The notes beneath the pieces were generated by a model. It was not told the origin of the DNA. It saw only the letters and a list, made by a program, of their open reading frames with translations, and made no database searches. From NCBI GenBank assembly GCA_028565635.1, contig JAOXYB010061690.1, positions 1-10,623 of the forward strand: a DNA stretch of 10,623 bases. The letters run 5' to 3'. Each line of letters opens with the position of its first letter. Position 1 is the stretch's first letter. Below, in pieces: positions 1 through 8,228 of the stretch. The position numbers and the translations under genes were made by a program. The stretch is from Phoronis ovalis. Taxonomy: Eukaryota; Phoronida; Phoronidae.

Positions 1-1643
1 TATACAATGAACAAAGAACACATACAGAGAGACAAGGATGTTTATGTAATAGACAATGTTGAATAGACTGACCCTGGTAACACCCAGTTACTTGTAAATG
101 CATTACAATAGGACTAGTGTCTGCGCATGTCACGTATTTTGGCTCTAGTGCCAAAGTGTAATGCTTTAAGAAAATATACTGTCTGACTTTGAAAATGGAA
201 GAACAGGCGATTACAAAGACTCTGGAAAGTTCTATAACATGCTTTTAGATGTCAGTTAGTTTGTAGCTATGCGGTTATTGAAAGCGAAAATATTAAGAAT
301 GAAAAGCACTGAAGAAATGTTAAACATTCATTGTATGTAATTTTTGATTCGACAGCTTTTGAAATATGTGTTCAATTATAAATGTTTAAGATCAGAACTT
401 AACTATTTGCCACAAAAAGAACATTTTCATTGATTCAAAGTATGTTTAGAGCAAAATTATTTCGATACAGGCCTGTAATGATAAAATATTATGTTTCAAA
501 GAGCCACCGAAGAAATGTTAAAAAATCACGGTTTGCGATCTCGATTACACGTAACTTGCAGGTGCTTCGTATCGTTTGTTCACTATGCTTTTTAAAATTT
601 TACTGACAACAGTAAAACGTTTACGTTATCTGTGTAATGTAATATTAATAAATGCACCGGAACTATGCATCAATTAAGCCTGCATGTATTCGAGTATAAT
701 TCGGGTTCCGGGATCATTATGTTATCATTTGTAATGAATTTCAAGTGCTAAACTACGTTCCTTGGTTTGCGATTTTTAGGCAACAGATAAAAAGAAATAA
801 AACATACAGTATTGATTGTTTATTGTTTAAGGACAAAGATACAGCAGGACAAAGACTGGAATAGAGATTTAAAAAATGAACTCAATGAAAGATTTAGCAA
901 AGAAAATAAAATCTAGTTAAGTCTCCGAGGAAAATCACTTGGACCTTCTCCAATATATAGATGATATGAAAATGTAAACAATATAATGTAAAAAATGACA
1001 ACGAAAGTAACAATAATTTATGTACAACCCTATGAAGTTTAAGTTAGCGCAATACATGTTACGCCCTGATTCGCGAGTATCTGATGCAACATCTATATAA
1101 AAGTACTATGAACATTTAATCAATAACAGGGCTACGGCTTTCCATTTTGTAAATATGATTAACAACCCTTTTAAAATCTTAAATCTGGGATCCTTTCAAC
1201 TATTCTAAGTTCATACTTTGTCCAGGAGAGGGTATGTCTTTTGGTGTTTATAATCTAAGGAAAGGTATCTTTTTGATGTTTGAAGTTCAGTGTATAGACT
1301 GCTGGGAGCAGGCAGAATATCCCGTATGATTTTATTGAAAGTTACATGTATCCTCTTCCTTTTTTGTATTTCATTTAGAATCTCTAATTTCTATAACTTT
1401 TTTCACGTACGATTAATCTTATTTTTTTCTTTTGTTAAATTGCTTAGAAATCCAACAAACAGCTAACATTTAGCAAAGGATTTGGGTGGTGAATAAATCG
1501 TTAGAAAGCGTATGTTTTTGTGATTACATCCATAGTTTTACTTTCCGCCACAAGAGAACGCCACTGGGTGTTTACGATCTATTTTAAAACAAGGTCAGAG
1601 AATCATACAAGAAGCCACGGTTACAGAGTTGTTTTATTTTTTA
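1..1643. other. AT-rich non-coding spacer, no gene seen
   Basis: Stops are frequent in all six frames and there is no sustained codon structure, so I call no gene here. The stretch holds a perfect 8-bp hairpin (TTTTACTG, four-base loop, CAGTAAAA at 598-617). It also holds a repeated 14-mer GAAGAAATGTTAAA (311-324 and 509-522), with the word AAAATATTA about 25 bases upstream of each copy (287-295 and 483-491). The TATATAAAAG word at 1094-1103 resembles a TATA box but has no gene or other promoter signal after it. The stretch is consistent with intergenic or intronic DNA of an animal genome; the sequence does not decide which. Confidence 0.75.
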
Positions 1644-1743
1644 AATTAATAAATATATGACGTACTATCCAGCATGATCTCCTGTGTTACGTATATTTAA
1701 CATAGAAGGACTTATTGGATAGTATAGCATATATTTATTAATT
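1644..1743. repeat. 100-bp inverted repeat (MITE-like or cruciform-forming hairpin)
   Basis: The left arm (1644-1671) and right arm (1716-1743) are reverse complements at 25 of 28 positions. From the outside in there are 16 paired bases made almost only of A and T, a three-base mismatch (1660-1662 against 1725-1727), then nine more paired bases (TACTATCCA / TGGATAGTA). The 44-base loop contains a nested stem TGTTA/TAACA (1685-1689 and 1698-1702). Arms this long are not expected by chance in 10 kb. I see no target-site duplication directly outside the arms, so transposon origin is inferred, not shown. It could instead be a palindrome formed by template switching. The stem is too AU-rich, and the loop too long, for a convincing microRNA precursor. 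It lies 19 bases upstream of the target duplication of the CCCGGGG element. Confidence 0.75.
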
Positions 1744-1762
1744 CAAAGTATAAAGCAACGTT

Positions 1763-1770
1763 GTAGCTAA
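1763..1770. repeat. Left target-site duplication, GTAGCTAA
   Basis: This 8-bp word directly precedes the CCCGGGG terminus and is repeated perfectly directly after the opposite terminus at 2156-2163. The next base is C on both sides (1771 and 2164), so a 9-bp reading is possible. The 8-bp reading leaves symmetric CCCGGGG/CCCCGGG ends and is preferred. Confidence 0.8.
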
Positions 1771-2155
1771 CCCGGGGGGTACTCAAGTTATTTTTAATGG
1801 GGATGTGCGGCTCACTTGAATATTTTGGATTTGGATTGACCTAGTATTGACCGTAAAGAAATTCAAAATTTTGCATTGCTACCCCCTACTTGCAGCAAAT
1901 AATTTGGATTAACTTTAGGTTTGTGTATCCATAAATAGATTTTGCAATTTGGTTTGTATCAGTCAGTTTACGTAAAATTGGATTGCTACTCGAATATTTT
2001 AAAATTTCAGATTGCTACCCTTATATTTCACAACATTTGGATTGCTATCCTAATATTTAAAAAAAATTAAATTTGGTTTGCTACCATAAGCTAAAATTTT
2101 AGATAGGGTTGGGCGGCACATGCCAGTAGTCAAAAAACAATGAGGACACCCCGGG
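1771..2155. mobile_element. Non-autonomous DNA transposon (foldback/MITE type), 385 bp, CCCGGGG termini
   Basis: The ends are inverted: CCCGGGGGGTACTC at 1771-1784 matches the reverse complement of 2142-2155 at 12 of 14 positions. A second inverted block lies about 28-30 bases inside each end: 1799-1814 against 2110-2125, 12 of 16 positions, sharing ATGTGC. The element is bracketed by a perfect 8-bp duplication, GTAGCTAA. It has no open frame of useful size, so it must have been moved by a transposase encoded elsewhere. Eight-base duplications are made by hAT and P transposases, and eight or nine by Merlin, but the CCCGGGG ends are not the usual hAT ends, so I leave the superfamily open. From memory, palindromic elements with CCCGGGGGGTACTC-like ends occur in other marine invertebrates such as cnidarians. 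The GC-rich ends contrast sharply with the AT-rich surroundings. The intact duplication suggests a fairly recent insertion, whereas the drifted inner repeats suggest an old family. Confidence 0.82.
1869..2099 (+). repeat. Degenerate ~30-bp tandem repeat core inside the CCCGGGG element
   Basis: Related words recur at fairly regular spacing: ATTGCTAC at 1875, TTTGTATC at 1953, ATTGCTAC at 1982 and 2011, ATTGCTAT at 2041 and TTTGCTAC at 2077. The last five steps are 29, 29, 30 and 36 bases. Most units read roughly TTGGATTGCTACCC followed by TAATATTT and an A-rich run. Weaker relatives lie at 1831-1842 and 1914-1930. The array is wholly inside the mobile element, so it travels with it. Copy number may vary between insertions. 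Confidence 0.7.
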
Positions 2156-2163
2156 GTAGCTAA
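2156..2163. repeat. Right target-site duplication, GTAGCTAA
   Basis: A perfect copy of 1763-1770 directly follows the CCCCGGG terminus. Removing the element plus one copy rejoins the flanks into a plausible empty site. A perfect 7-bp hairpin (TGGCTTT, loop ACA, AAAGCCA at 2165-2181) begins two bases further on and belongs to the target DNA. Confidence 0.8.
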
Positions 2164-2819
2164 CTGGCTTTACAAAAGCCATCTTGGACATGATCTGACT
2201 AGGCCGCTTTAATTTGTCTGTTGGATTTAAACTAACAAATTCATGTAGTTAACATGTACAAGCCTGGATGAAAGTTGCATGGAACGATTGTCTTGTATAA
2301 TATTTTCACGCAAACTATAAAAATTGGACTTGTAGCGATGCTCAAGGTGTTCGAGGAGGGCAAACAAATTCAGCAAGGTACCGTATTAACTGGAAATTAA
2401 CGAAACACTTTTAAGTTGCCTAATATGGCCGCTATTTCAATGTACATTTCCTTGCTTTAAATGCACTATTTTAAATTTTGTTTAACTATACTTGTGCTTT
2501 CTTGTAACACCTCAACTATGGGCTCCTTAGTGTTATTTAAGACAGTCAGTAAAGCGTCGTTACAACAACTTACATTTATCGAGTCTATAATTGTATTAGC
2601 TAGAAAACTATTCACAGCGGCCGGTTATATTCTTTGACATTACAAACACCCGACAAATTAACCAGTAACTCAAACAAGAAATGGTTTAAACGGAATTCAA
2701 AAAACAAAAAAAATCAAAACTAAAGGAAAAGCATCGGCTGCTTGTCCTGTGACTTTACTTTTACATATACAGTTATAATGAAATAAGCAAAATCACAGTT
2801 TGTGCACAGAAAAGCTTAC

Positions 2820-3001
2820 CATTCCTTATTTACCTCTTATGATATCGACTTAATTCCAAAATGTACTCTCGTCAACATGAACGTATCTATGTTATCAATT
2901 AACTAATATAAATGAAGTGACAACCTTAAAGCAGTCACAAACTCAATACGTCGGCCGGAACTTGACATTCCTTATTTAGAAATGTTACTTCCGTCAATGT
3001 A
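2820..3001. repeat. Diverged direct repeat pair, 146 bases apart
   Basis: CATTCCTTATTTA occurs exactly at 2820-2832 and 2966-2978. After each copy comes a related segment: AAATGTACTCTCGTCAACATG from about 2859 and AAATGTTACTTCCGTCAATGT from 2980. In the first copy about 26 extra bases lie between the two blocks, and in the second only one. The simplest reading is an old local duplication with one later insertion or deletion. The exact 13-mer alone could be chance in such AT-rich DNA; the second matching block in the same order is what supports the call. Confidence 0.4.
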
Positions 3002-4090
3002 GTCATAAGATTTTACGTGGCAGCTTTATCCAGGGTTCAGTTAAGGAAATTACGTAACTGTCTAATTTGATATCTTGGAAAAAATCTAATTTTTGATAAA
3101 CAAGTCCTTATCAAATTGCACTTCACACTTCACATTGTGTGATATTTGTGATGTTTTGAATTGCCACCTAAAGGGAAGAGAAAATAAGGAAAACAAAATT
3201 AATTATGTGTTGTTTTTTTTAACTTCAAGTGCTTAAGTTCTCTATAGATGTGAACATAATTTGTTTGGTGTTGTCTGGCCAAGGTGTACTTTGATGTTTT
3301 TTTTATAAAATTTGAACTTTTATACTTGTAAGATAAGCTACAGTCTGCCCTTTCTTTCTCCATGTTACGTCACCTGTAGGCTGAAAGAATTTTGGAAACA
3401 TGGAAGTTTTACTTGTTTTCTTTTTATACATATGCGTGCTATGGTATTTTTATTCAATTATATTCATTTTTGGCCAATCGCAAACCTTTGTAAGGTTCAT
3501 GACCCCGATCTAAACTTCATCAGGAGTAATATTGAGACACGAGTCATGAGACATTCCAGTGCTAATATAAGATAAAGTAAATATGGACGTTGAGTGTTAA
3601 TTTGAAATACACAAGAAAGCTACCGTAAACAGTACACTTTAATCGAAATTTTATCTGCTTTGTTATGTGATCGATAGACACAACAGAAAAGTTCAAGTAA
3701 ACTGTGTACAACAATCCCCCCGAACAATCTCCCTTGACCTGGCCTGGTAATTGTTGCAAAGTATGCATATAATTGGAACATGCAAAAATAACTCATTGTA
3801 GAATATTTCAAGTACCACATTTATAATTAGTATTTAAAAAATATCATATCAAAATACTTATACTTATACAGCCGTGTCGATATATCTGTGTTTTTTTTAC
3901 GCGCTATTGATCTAAATTAACATGCATGGGTTTTTCCAACCGTCACTGCTGGACATTTTTCTGTGTTCTTTTAAGTTACGCACATCGATTTTTTCCCTTG
4001 ATTCAGCATACCAAAAGATAGTTTGAAGGTATAGTATCATACTGATTTTAAAATCGTGACATTTCACGATGGTTAATTGTTAGTTTTCAT

Positions 4091-4136
4091 AGGCACAAAG
4101 TGCCTTGTGCATAGATAGACTTGTGGTTGAAGTCTA
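4091..4136. repeat. Cluster of overlapping short dyads
   Basis: AGGCAC-AAA-GTGCCT (4091-4105) is a perfect 6-bp hairpin with a three-base loop. It overlaps an alternative, mutually exclusive stem GCACAA/TTGTGC (4093-4098 and 4105-4110). A third stem TAGACT/AGTCTA (4116-4121 and 4131-4136) follows, and AGTCTA recurs at 4155-4160. The GGTTGAAGTCT word at 4125-4135 weakly recalls a Pol III B box. Without a convincing A box or tRNA fold I do not call a tRNA or SINE. Confidence 0.35.
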
Positions 4137-5001
4137 ATCTCGTGACCTTATAAAAGTCTATTTTTGGCCACGGCTCAATTCAAATTATAATTTATATAGT
4201 ATAGCTATTATAATTACATAAACCATTTCTATAAGTGTCAAAATATAGGACTATTACATACTGTACAGGGGTTTTATGAAACAATAAACGTGGTTTATTA
4301 CGAGTAAATAAGCAAGGATCTTAGCCAGCTAGGACTATACTAAGTCGCGCAATTAAACTGGCTGTAAAGAGGCAGTCATCTCGGTGATTCGAAGGCAATT
4401 TCTCGACTTGTACCTTGGAATTTATGCTGTATTTTATACCCAGGATTCGTACCTAAACACTGTGATAGTCATTTCTACAAGTTACAGTAAGTTAACTTTA
4501 TATTAAGAAGCGACCATTGTATTGATTTCCCAAGACATACAGACTTACGTACGTTAAAATGTTACCTTCGCTGGTCTGTAGTTTTATAGTGAATTCTGAA
4601 AGCAGCTAGGATGCTGATATATCTACGTACATGTATGATGTGAGGTCATGGTTTAACAAAGCATAGAGGGAGGGGAAGTACCTTACAATATACGCGCAGT
4701 AATATGGAGAATTATTTAATGCCAATTGTATATATGCCGGTAGGGAATGTTTTCCCGCGTATAGCATTGAAAGCTGGAAAAGCGCCAAACACAATCGTAT
4801 AACTTAATAGACTGCTCAATTTTTTATAAACCATTGTCTTCTAGGGGAACTTTTTATAATTTGCTCATAGTTTAACATGTTAACATTGTCAATAGTCACA
4901 ATTAGAATTTTTTTTTACTATTTTATATGTAATCACGAGAGTAAATCATTCACATTTACTAACATGTAGGGTTGCATTTTTCAAGAATATGTATAAAACA
5001 A

Positions 5002-5016
5002 TGACGTAATTTGCAT
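5002..5016 (+). promoter_or_regulatory. Juxtaposed CRE-like and octamer motifs (candidate only)
   Basis: TGACGTAA (CRE/bZIP-like, 5002-5009) overlaps by one base a perfect ATTTGCAT octamer (5009-5016), the consensus site of POU-family factors. An AT-rich ATATTTAATAA run follows. No transcript or gene start is visible downstream, so function is inferred from motif identity only, and single sites like these arise by chance. Confidence 0.2.
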
Positions 5017-5596
5017 ATTTAATAAGCTTAATGTTCGATAAGTGTTAATAAGACGTTACATTTTAATTAACTTGGAAATATAGGGGAAATACAAATTGAA
5101 CAAAAATAGCCGTGCTTGCCTCAATCGACTGCTGACAAAAGTTGATCAGATTAGTTTATAAAGCGGTGAGCCCATTCGACTTACCACTATTGTTAAAAAG
5201 GCAAATACCGGCCTGGTTTCAAAACCTATATAAAGCTTGTCAAAGTAATGCCATGTTTTCCCTTGAATTATTTATATAAAACAAAACATATTTGGGTGAA
5301 TTAAACAGCATTTTCACAATCCCAAGATGCATTCTCAGTACTATTTCTTTGTAGCCTAAACATCATACGATGTTTAAAAATCTACACAAAATTAATTTTC
5401 AAAAGCATCGTCTATAATTTTGATATGTATAAATCGTATAAGCCAAATGTGTTAAACAAATGTTTAGAAATGTGTCACGTGTGTTTAAATAAATCCATTT
5501 CTAGTCATGTATAAAGCATATATGCTTGACTCGAATTTTAACAATTCTCTACTATTTCATAGGTGCAAAAAATGGAATTGAATTCTTGAAATTCGA

Positions 5597-5834
5597 AGTT
5601 CAACAATGGAGTTAAAAATGGTCATTTAGGTCAAAAGGTCATTCAGAGTTCAAAAAGTCAAAATCTTACAATTGCACGAAACTTTTAAAATTGATGTTTT
5701 TAGGTCATCCAGAGGTCATGGAGTTAATTTGAGGTCATGAGACCAAAGGGTAAAAAGTAGTTAAATTGCCACGGGTTTGCTGCAAAAAATCATAGCAGGC
5801 TAGGTTCCAAGACAATCCTAAGGTCAAAAGGCCA
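5597..5834 (+). repeat. Cluster of AGGTCA nuclear-receptor-type half-sites in a decayed tandem repeat
   Basis: Six exact AGGTCA words lie on the plus strand at 5628, 5636, 5702, 5713, 5732 and 5821, with variants at 5597 (AGTTCA), 5619 (TGGTCA), 5647 (AGTTCA), 5655 (AAGTCA) and 5829 (AGGCCA). Several are spaced as direct repeats: DR3 (5619/5628), DR2 (5628/5636, 5647/5655 and 5821/5829) and DR5 (5702/5713). AGGTCA direct repeats are the known recognition sites of RXR-type receptor dimers, with spacing setting partner choice. Internal duplication is visible too: ATGGAGTTAA at 5606 and 5718, and AGGTCATTCAGAG (5636) against AGGTCATCCAGAG (5702). The cluster therefore probably arose as a tandem or mobile repeat. 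Any receptor binding is inference. Confidence 0.6.
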
Positions 5835-5840
5835 TGCAAT

Positions 5841-8212
5841 CATTTGTGTGAGTGTGTAACCTTGCCTTTGCTAAAATGCCTTTCTAGCTTATTTTGCTGC
5901 ACTTCATGCATAAAATATGTTATTTTGTATGAACCGATATATATCCCCTAAATGGAAAACTACAATTGCCAATTTAATTGCTTCCATATATTACTTCTAA
6001 TCTGAATCATATCAACTGCCTCTTTTCTAACCGAATAAGAAATCGATATGCAAACAATTACCTGTATTTTAACTTTTAATTATATAACAAGGTTAGGCCC
6101 TCCCTAAAATATTTTGACTCGATTCCAAATTCCATGTGTTACATACATTTGTATCCGGCGAATTACACCAGTATCCATAATGTTATATATGATTACGGAA
6201 TCTCATGCCGTATTATGGGGGTATTGTTGCAAGAAATTGCTTTAATACTTCGGGATAATACTTTGAACAGAAGTGAAAACAAGGATATTGTCCTTGGTGA
6301 AAATAAGAAATATTCTACTGCTATTGTTTTTACGGTATTCAAATTTGTTTATAATTTTTTTAAATAATTAGCTGATGTGTGGAATTTGAGAAGTAAACTG
6401 TATGCCATGATGATAATATTATGGTTCAACACACATGACTGTTGTGTGTATTGAATGACAAACTATTATAATACTTCCGTATGTTAGCCAATCAAATTCA
6501 GGATAAAATTAATTATTCATAATTTTGCATACCAGACTTGAAAGGATGCATATTTATATGATCGTAGTACAGACGTAGTGAAATTGTACCTGAGTACAGA
6601 CCACACTGGCGAAGCAAGGAAAACTCAAATAGGGATAGAAGGAAACATTGTGTAATCATGGCATTTAGAAGCATAAATTAAATGAAACATGTCTCAAAAC
6701 GTTCAAAAATGCGAATTCACTAAGGAGTGGGACCCTGTCTAGTGTCACGTCCACGGAATAGTTTAATGAGCTTAGGAATTTAAAAAAATAAAAAACATGA
6801 ATAATTCTCTGGATTTATTTTCAAAGTATTTTATTCGGTTCTTAATCGCGCAATATTTTATGAAAATAAAAACTGAAACAAATTAACTAGCAGATGTGAC
6901 AGACAAGATACTAGAACGCACCAGTTCTCCTATTATCTACCTCTAGAAAATATTCAACAAGAAACACATATTTATTTACACTTAATTGTTTAAAGTTTTG
7001 GACTCACCATCAGCAGGCTTTGTGTGAAGAAACAAGATTAATAACGTATTTGCTGTAAGTAATGCGTAACTTTGATTTACCAGTTGTTCCTGTTTTGATA
7101 GTCTTTTGCTAGTCTCTTGATATATCGTAAAATTCCAATAAATTAATTCAAGTTCTTGTTTTCAAATTCTTATTTTCTATTTCAGATATACAATAATCTT
7201 CTTATTACCAAACTGTCATTCACTTAAAAATGGTTTTGAATGAAAATTTCAGTCAAGAAAGCTCGTTAAAAATTCCACAATTTTTTGTTGTTCTTTCAAG
7301 CACGGGTTCGTAAGTAGTCACTGAATGAAGGTATTTATAAGCAAACTGTGTTTTTATTTACCAATTAATCTCACATGACTTGTGTCTGCGTATTAAGACC
7401 AATCAAATATTTTGGGCTTGTTTTACGTTTCATAAAACTTAAATTTATTCAAGTATGTGTATGTCTGCCCTATGGCACTAGTCCAAAATGTCCTATCTGC
7501 TATAAAAACATGATTTTAAGTTTAGACCCTTGTTGTATTTTTTAATTCTTTTTTGTTAAAAATTGAGTTTAAATCCCTATATAAATTTCTATCCCTATAT
7601 GCATAATAATATGCACTATTTATTTTAAAACAAACTTTTGACTTTTGCGAGCTTATAGTTTAGAACAATTTATTTAGTACATTTATAAGATAAATAGTCT
7701 GTGTAAGAGACTGGATTTTTCTTTATGGAGTTTTATCAAAGTGCTTTCCGAAAATTGCTGATATTGCCCGATTTAGTATATTTTCAAAATCTGTATTCAC
7801 TACAAAGTTTATATTATTTCCCAATATTCCTTCATGTTTAATTTTATAATTTAAAATGCGAAATCTGATTCCGCTAATAATTTAAACGTTCTGTACTAAA
7901 TAAAAGAAACATTTGATTAGTATAATATTAGTCAGTTAACATATAATAGGGTTATAACAATTGCATATTTATGTTTATCAAGGAACATGAACTAATGTAC
8001 TTTAAATGTCAGCAGAGCAAGTTTAATATGCAGATTCAATTTGGTATTACATAGAATATATTACTTCTTGTTATTCACAATTTAGGTTATTTTTCACTTT
8101 TTTATCTGTGATCGGTTTTCAGTCGCAATTTCAATATTATTTAAACCTGAGTGAAATACGCGGGTGTTAGCATACTAAAGGCGCAAACATTCGTCTGCTG
8201 CATTCTAGTTGT
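5841..8212. other. AT-rich non-coding spacer, no gene seen
   Basis: A 77-codon open frame at 6134-6367 (plus) encodes a peptide with no domain I recognise and an A/T-driven composition; it ends in a T/A-rich run and is not called. An imperfect hairpin (TTCAACACACA at 6425-6435 against 6443-6455, with a two-base bulge) lies just after it. A pyrimidine-rich stretch ending in TTTCAG (7172-7185) looks like a 3' splice site, but the longest frame after it closes within about 14 codons. Nothing else stands out. Confidence 0.7.
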
Positions 8213-8228
8213 AGGTCAGGTGAGGTCA
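8213..8228 (+). promoter_or_regulatory. Perfect DR4 nuclear-receptor-like element (candidate)
   Basis: Two exact AGGTCA half-sites (8213-8218 and 8223-8228) are separated by GGTG. A four-base spacer is the arrangement classically bound by thyroid-hormone-receptor- and LXR-type heterodimers with RXR. It lies 2.4 kb from the half-site cluster at 5597-5834 and lacks that cluster's repeat context. No nearby gene is visible, so a regulatory role is unproven and a chance match or repeat relic is possible. Confidence 0.3.

Larger units (their letters stand above)
2164..5590. other. AT-rich non-coding spacer, no gene seen
   Basis: The longest open frames (3312-3575 on plus; 3562-3768, 3620-3820 and 4606-4794 on minus) give 62-87 residue peptides. 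They have no recognisable domain and no believable exon boundaries, so I do not call them genes. Besides the separately listed direct repeat, dyads and octamer site, the stretch contains short perfect palindromes TTAACATGTTAA (4872-4883) and AAGCATATATGCTT (5514-5527) and a 9-bp A/T-only inverted pair (4183-4191 and 4207-4215). All three are within chance expectation for DNA of this composition. Confidence 0.7.

Noticed and set aside
1094-1103. TATA-box-like TATATAAAAG (a similar TATATAAAG lies near 5227)
   Set aside because: Expected often in AT-rich DNA; no other promoter element or gene follows.
3312-3575. 87-codon plus-strand open frame
   Set aside because: Longest frame in the window but unremarkable for 10.6 kb. 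The peptide is rich in Phe, Cys and Ile, as AT-rich noise gives, with no recognisable domain.
3562-3820. Two overlapping minus-strand open frames (3562-3768 and 3620-3820)
   Set aside because: They overlap each other in different frames, are 66-68 codons long, and match no family I know; chance frames.
4125-4135. B-box-like word GGTTGAAGTCT, possible tRNA or SINE
   Set aside because: Matches the B-box consensus only in part, with no clear A box at the right distance and no cloverleaf.
4606-4794. 62-codon minus-strand open frame
   Set aside because: Short, with no recognisable motif and no flanking splice sites that would make it an exon.
5514-5527. Perfect 14-bp palindrome AAGCATATATGCTT, and 12-bp palindromes at 4872-4883 and 8912-8923
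   Set aside because: Roughly one 14-bp and a few 12-bp perfect palindromes are expected by chance in a window this size.
6134-6367. 77-codon plus-strand open frame
   Set aside because: No domain recognised, and it ends in a T/A-rich run. Could be a decayed transposon fragment but nothing supports that.
6425-6455. Hairpin TTCAACACACA / TGTGTGTATTGAA
   Set aside because: Only 11 paired bases with a bulge in low-complexity CA/TG sequence; no evidence that it is a terminator, microRNA or transposon end.
7172-7185. Splice-acceptor-like tract ending TTTCAG
   Set aside because: The frame beginning right after it closes after 13 codons; T-rich runs ending in CAG are common in such DNA.
7471-7485. 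GGCACTAGTCC near 7475, resembling in reverse the GGACTAGTG and CTAGTGCC words near 111-152
   Set aside because: Looked like inverted ends of a long element, but the match is about 10 bases, does not extend, and has no target duplication.
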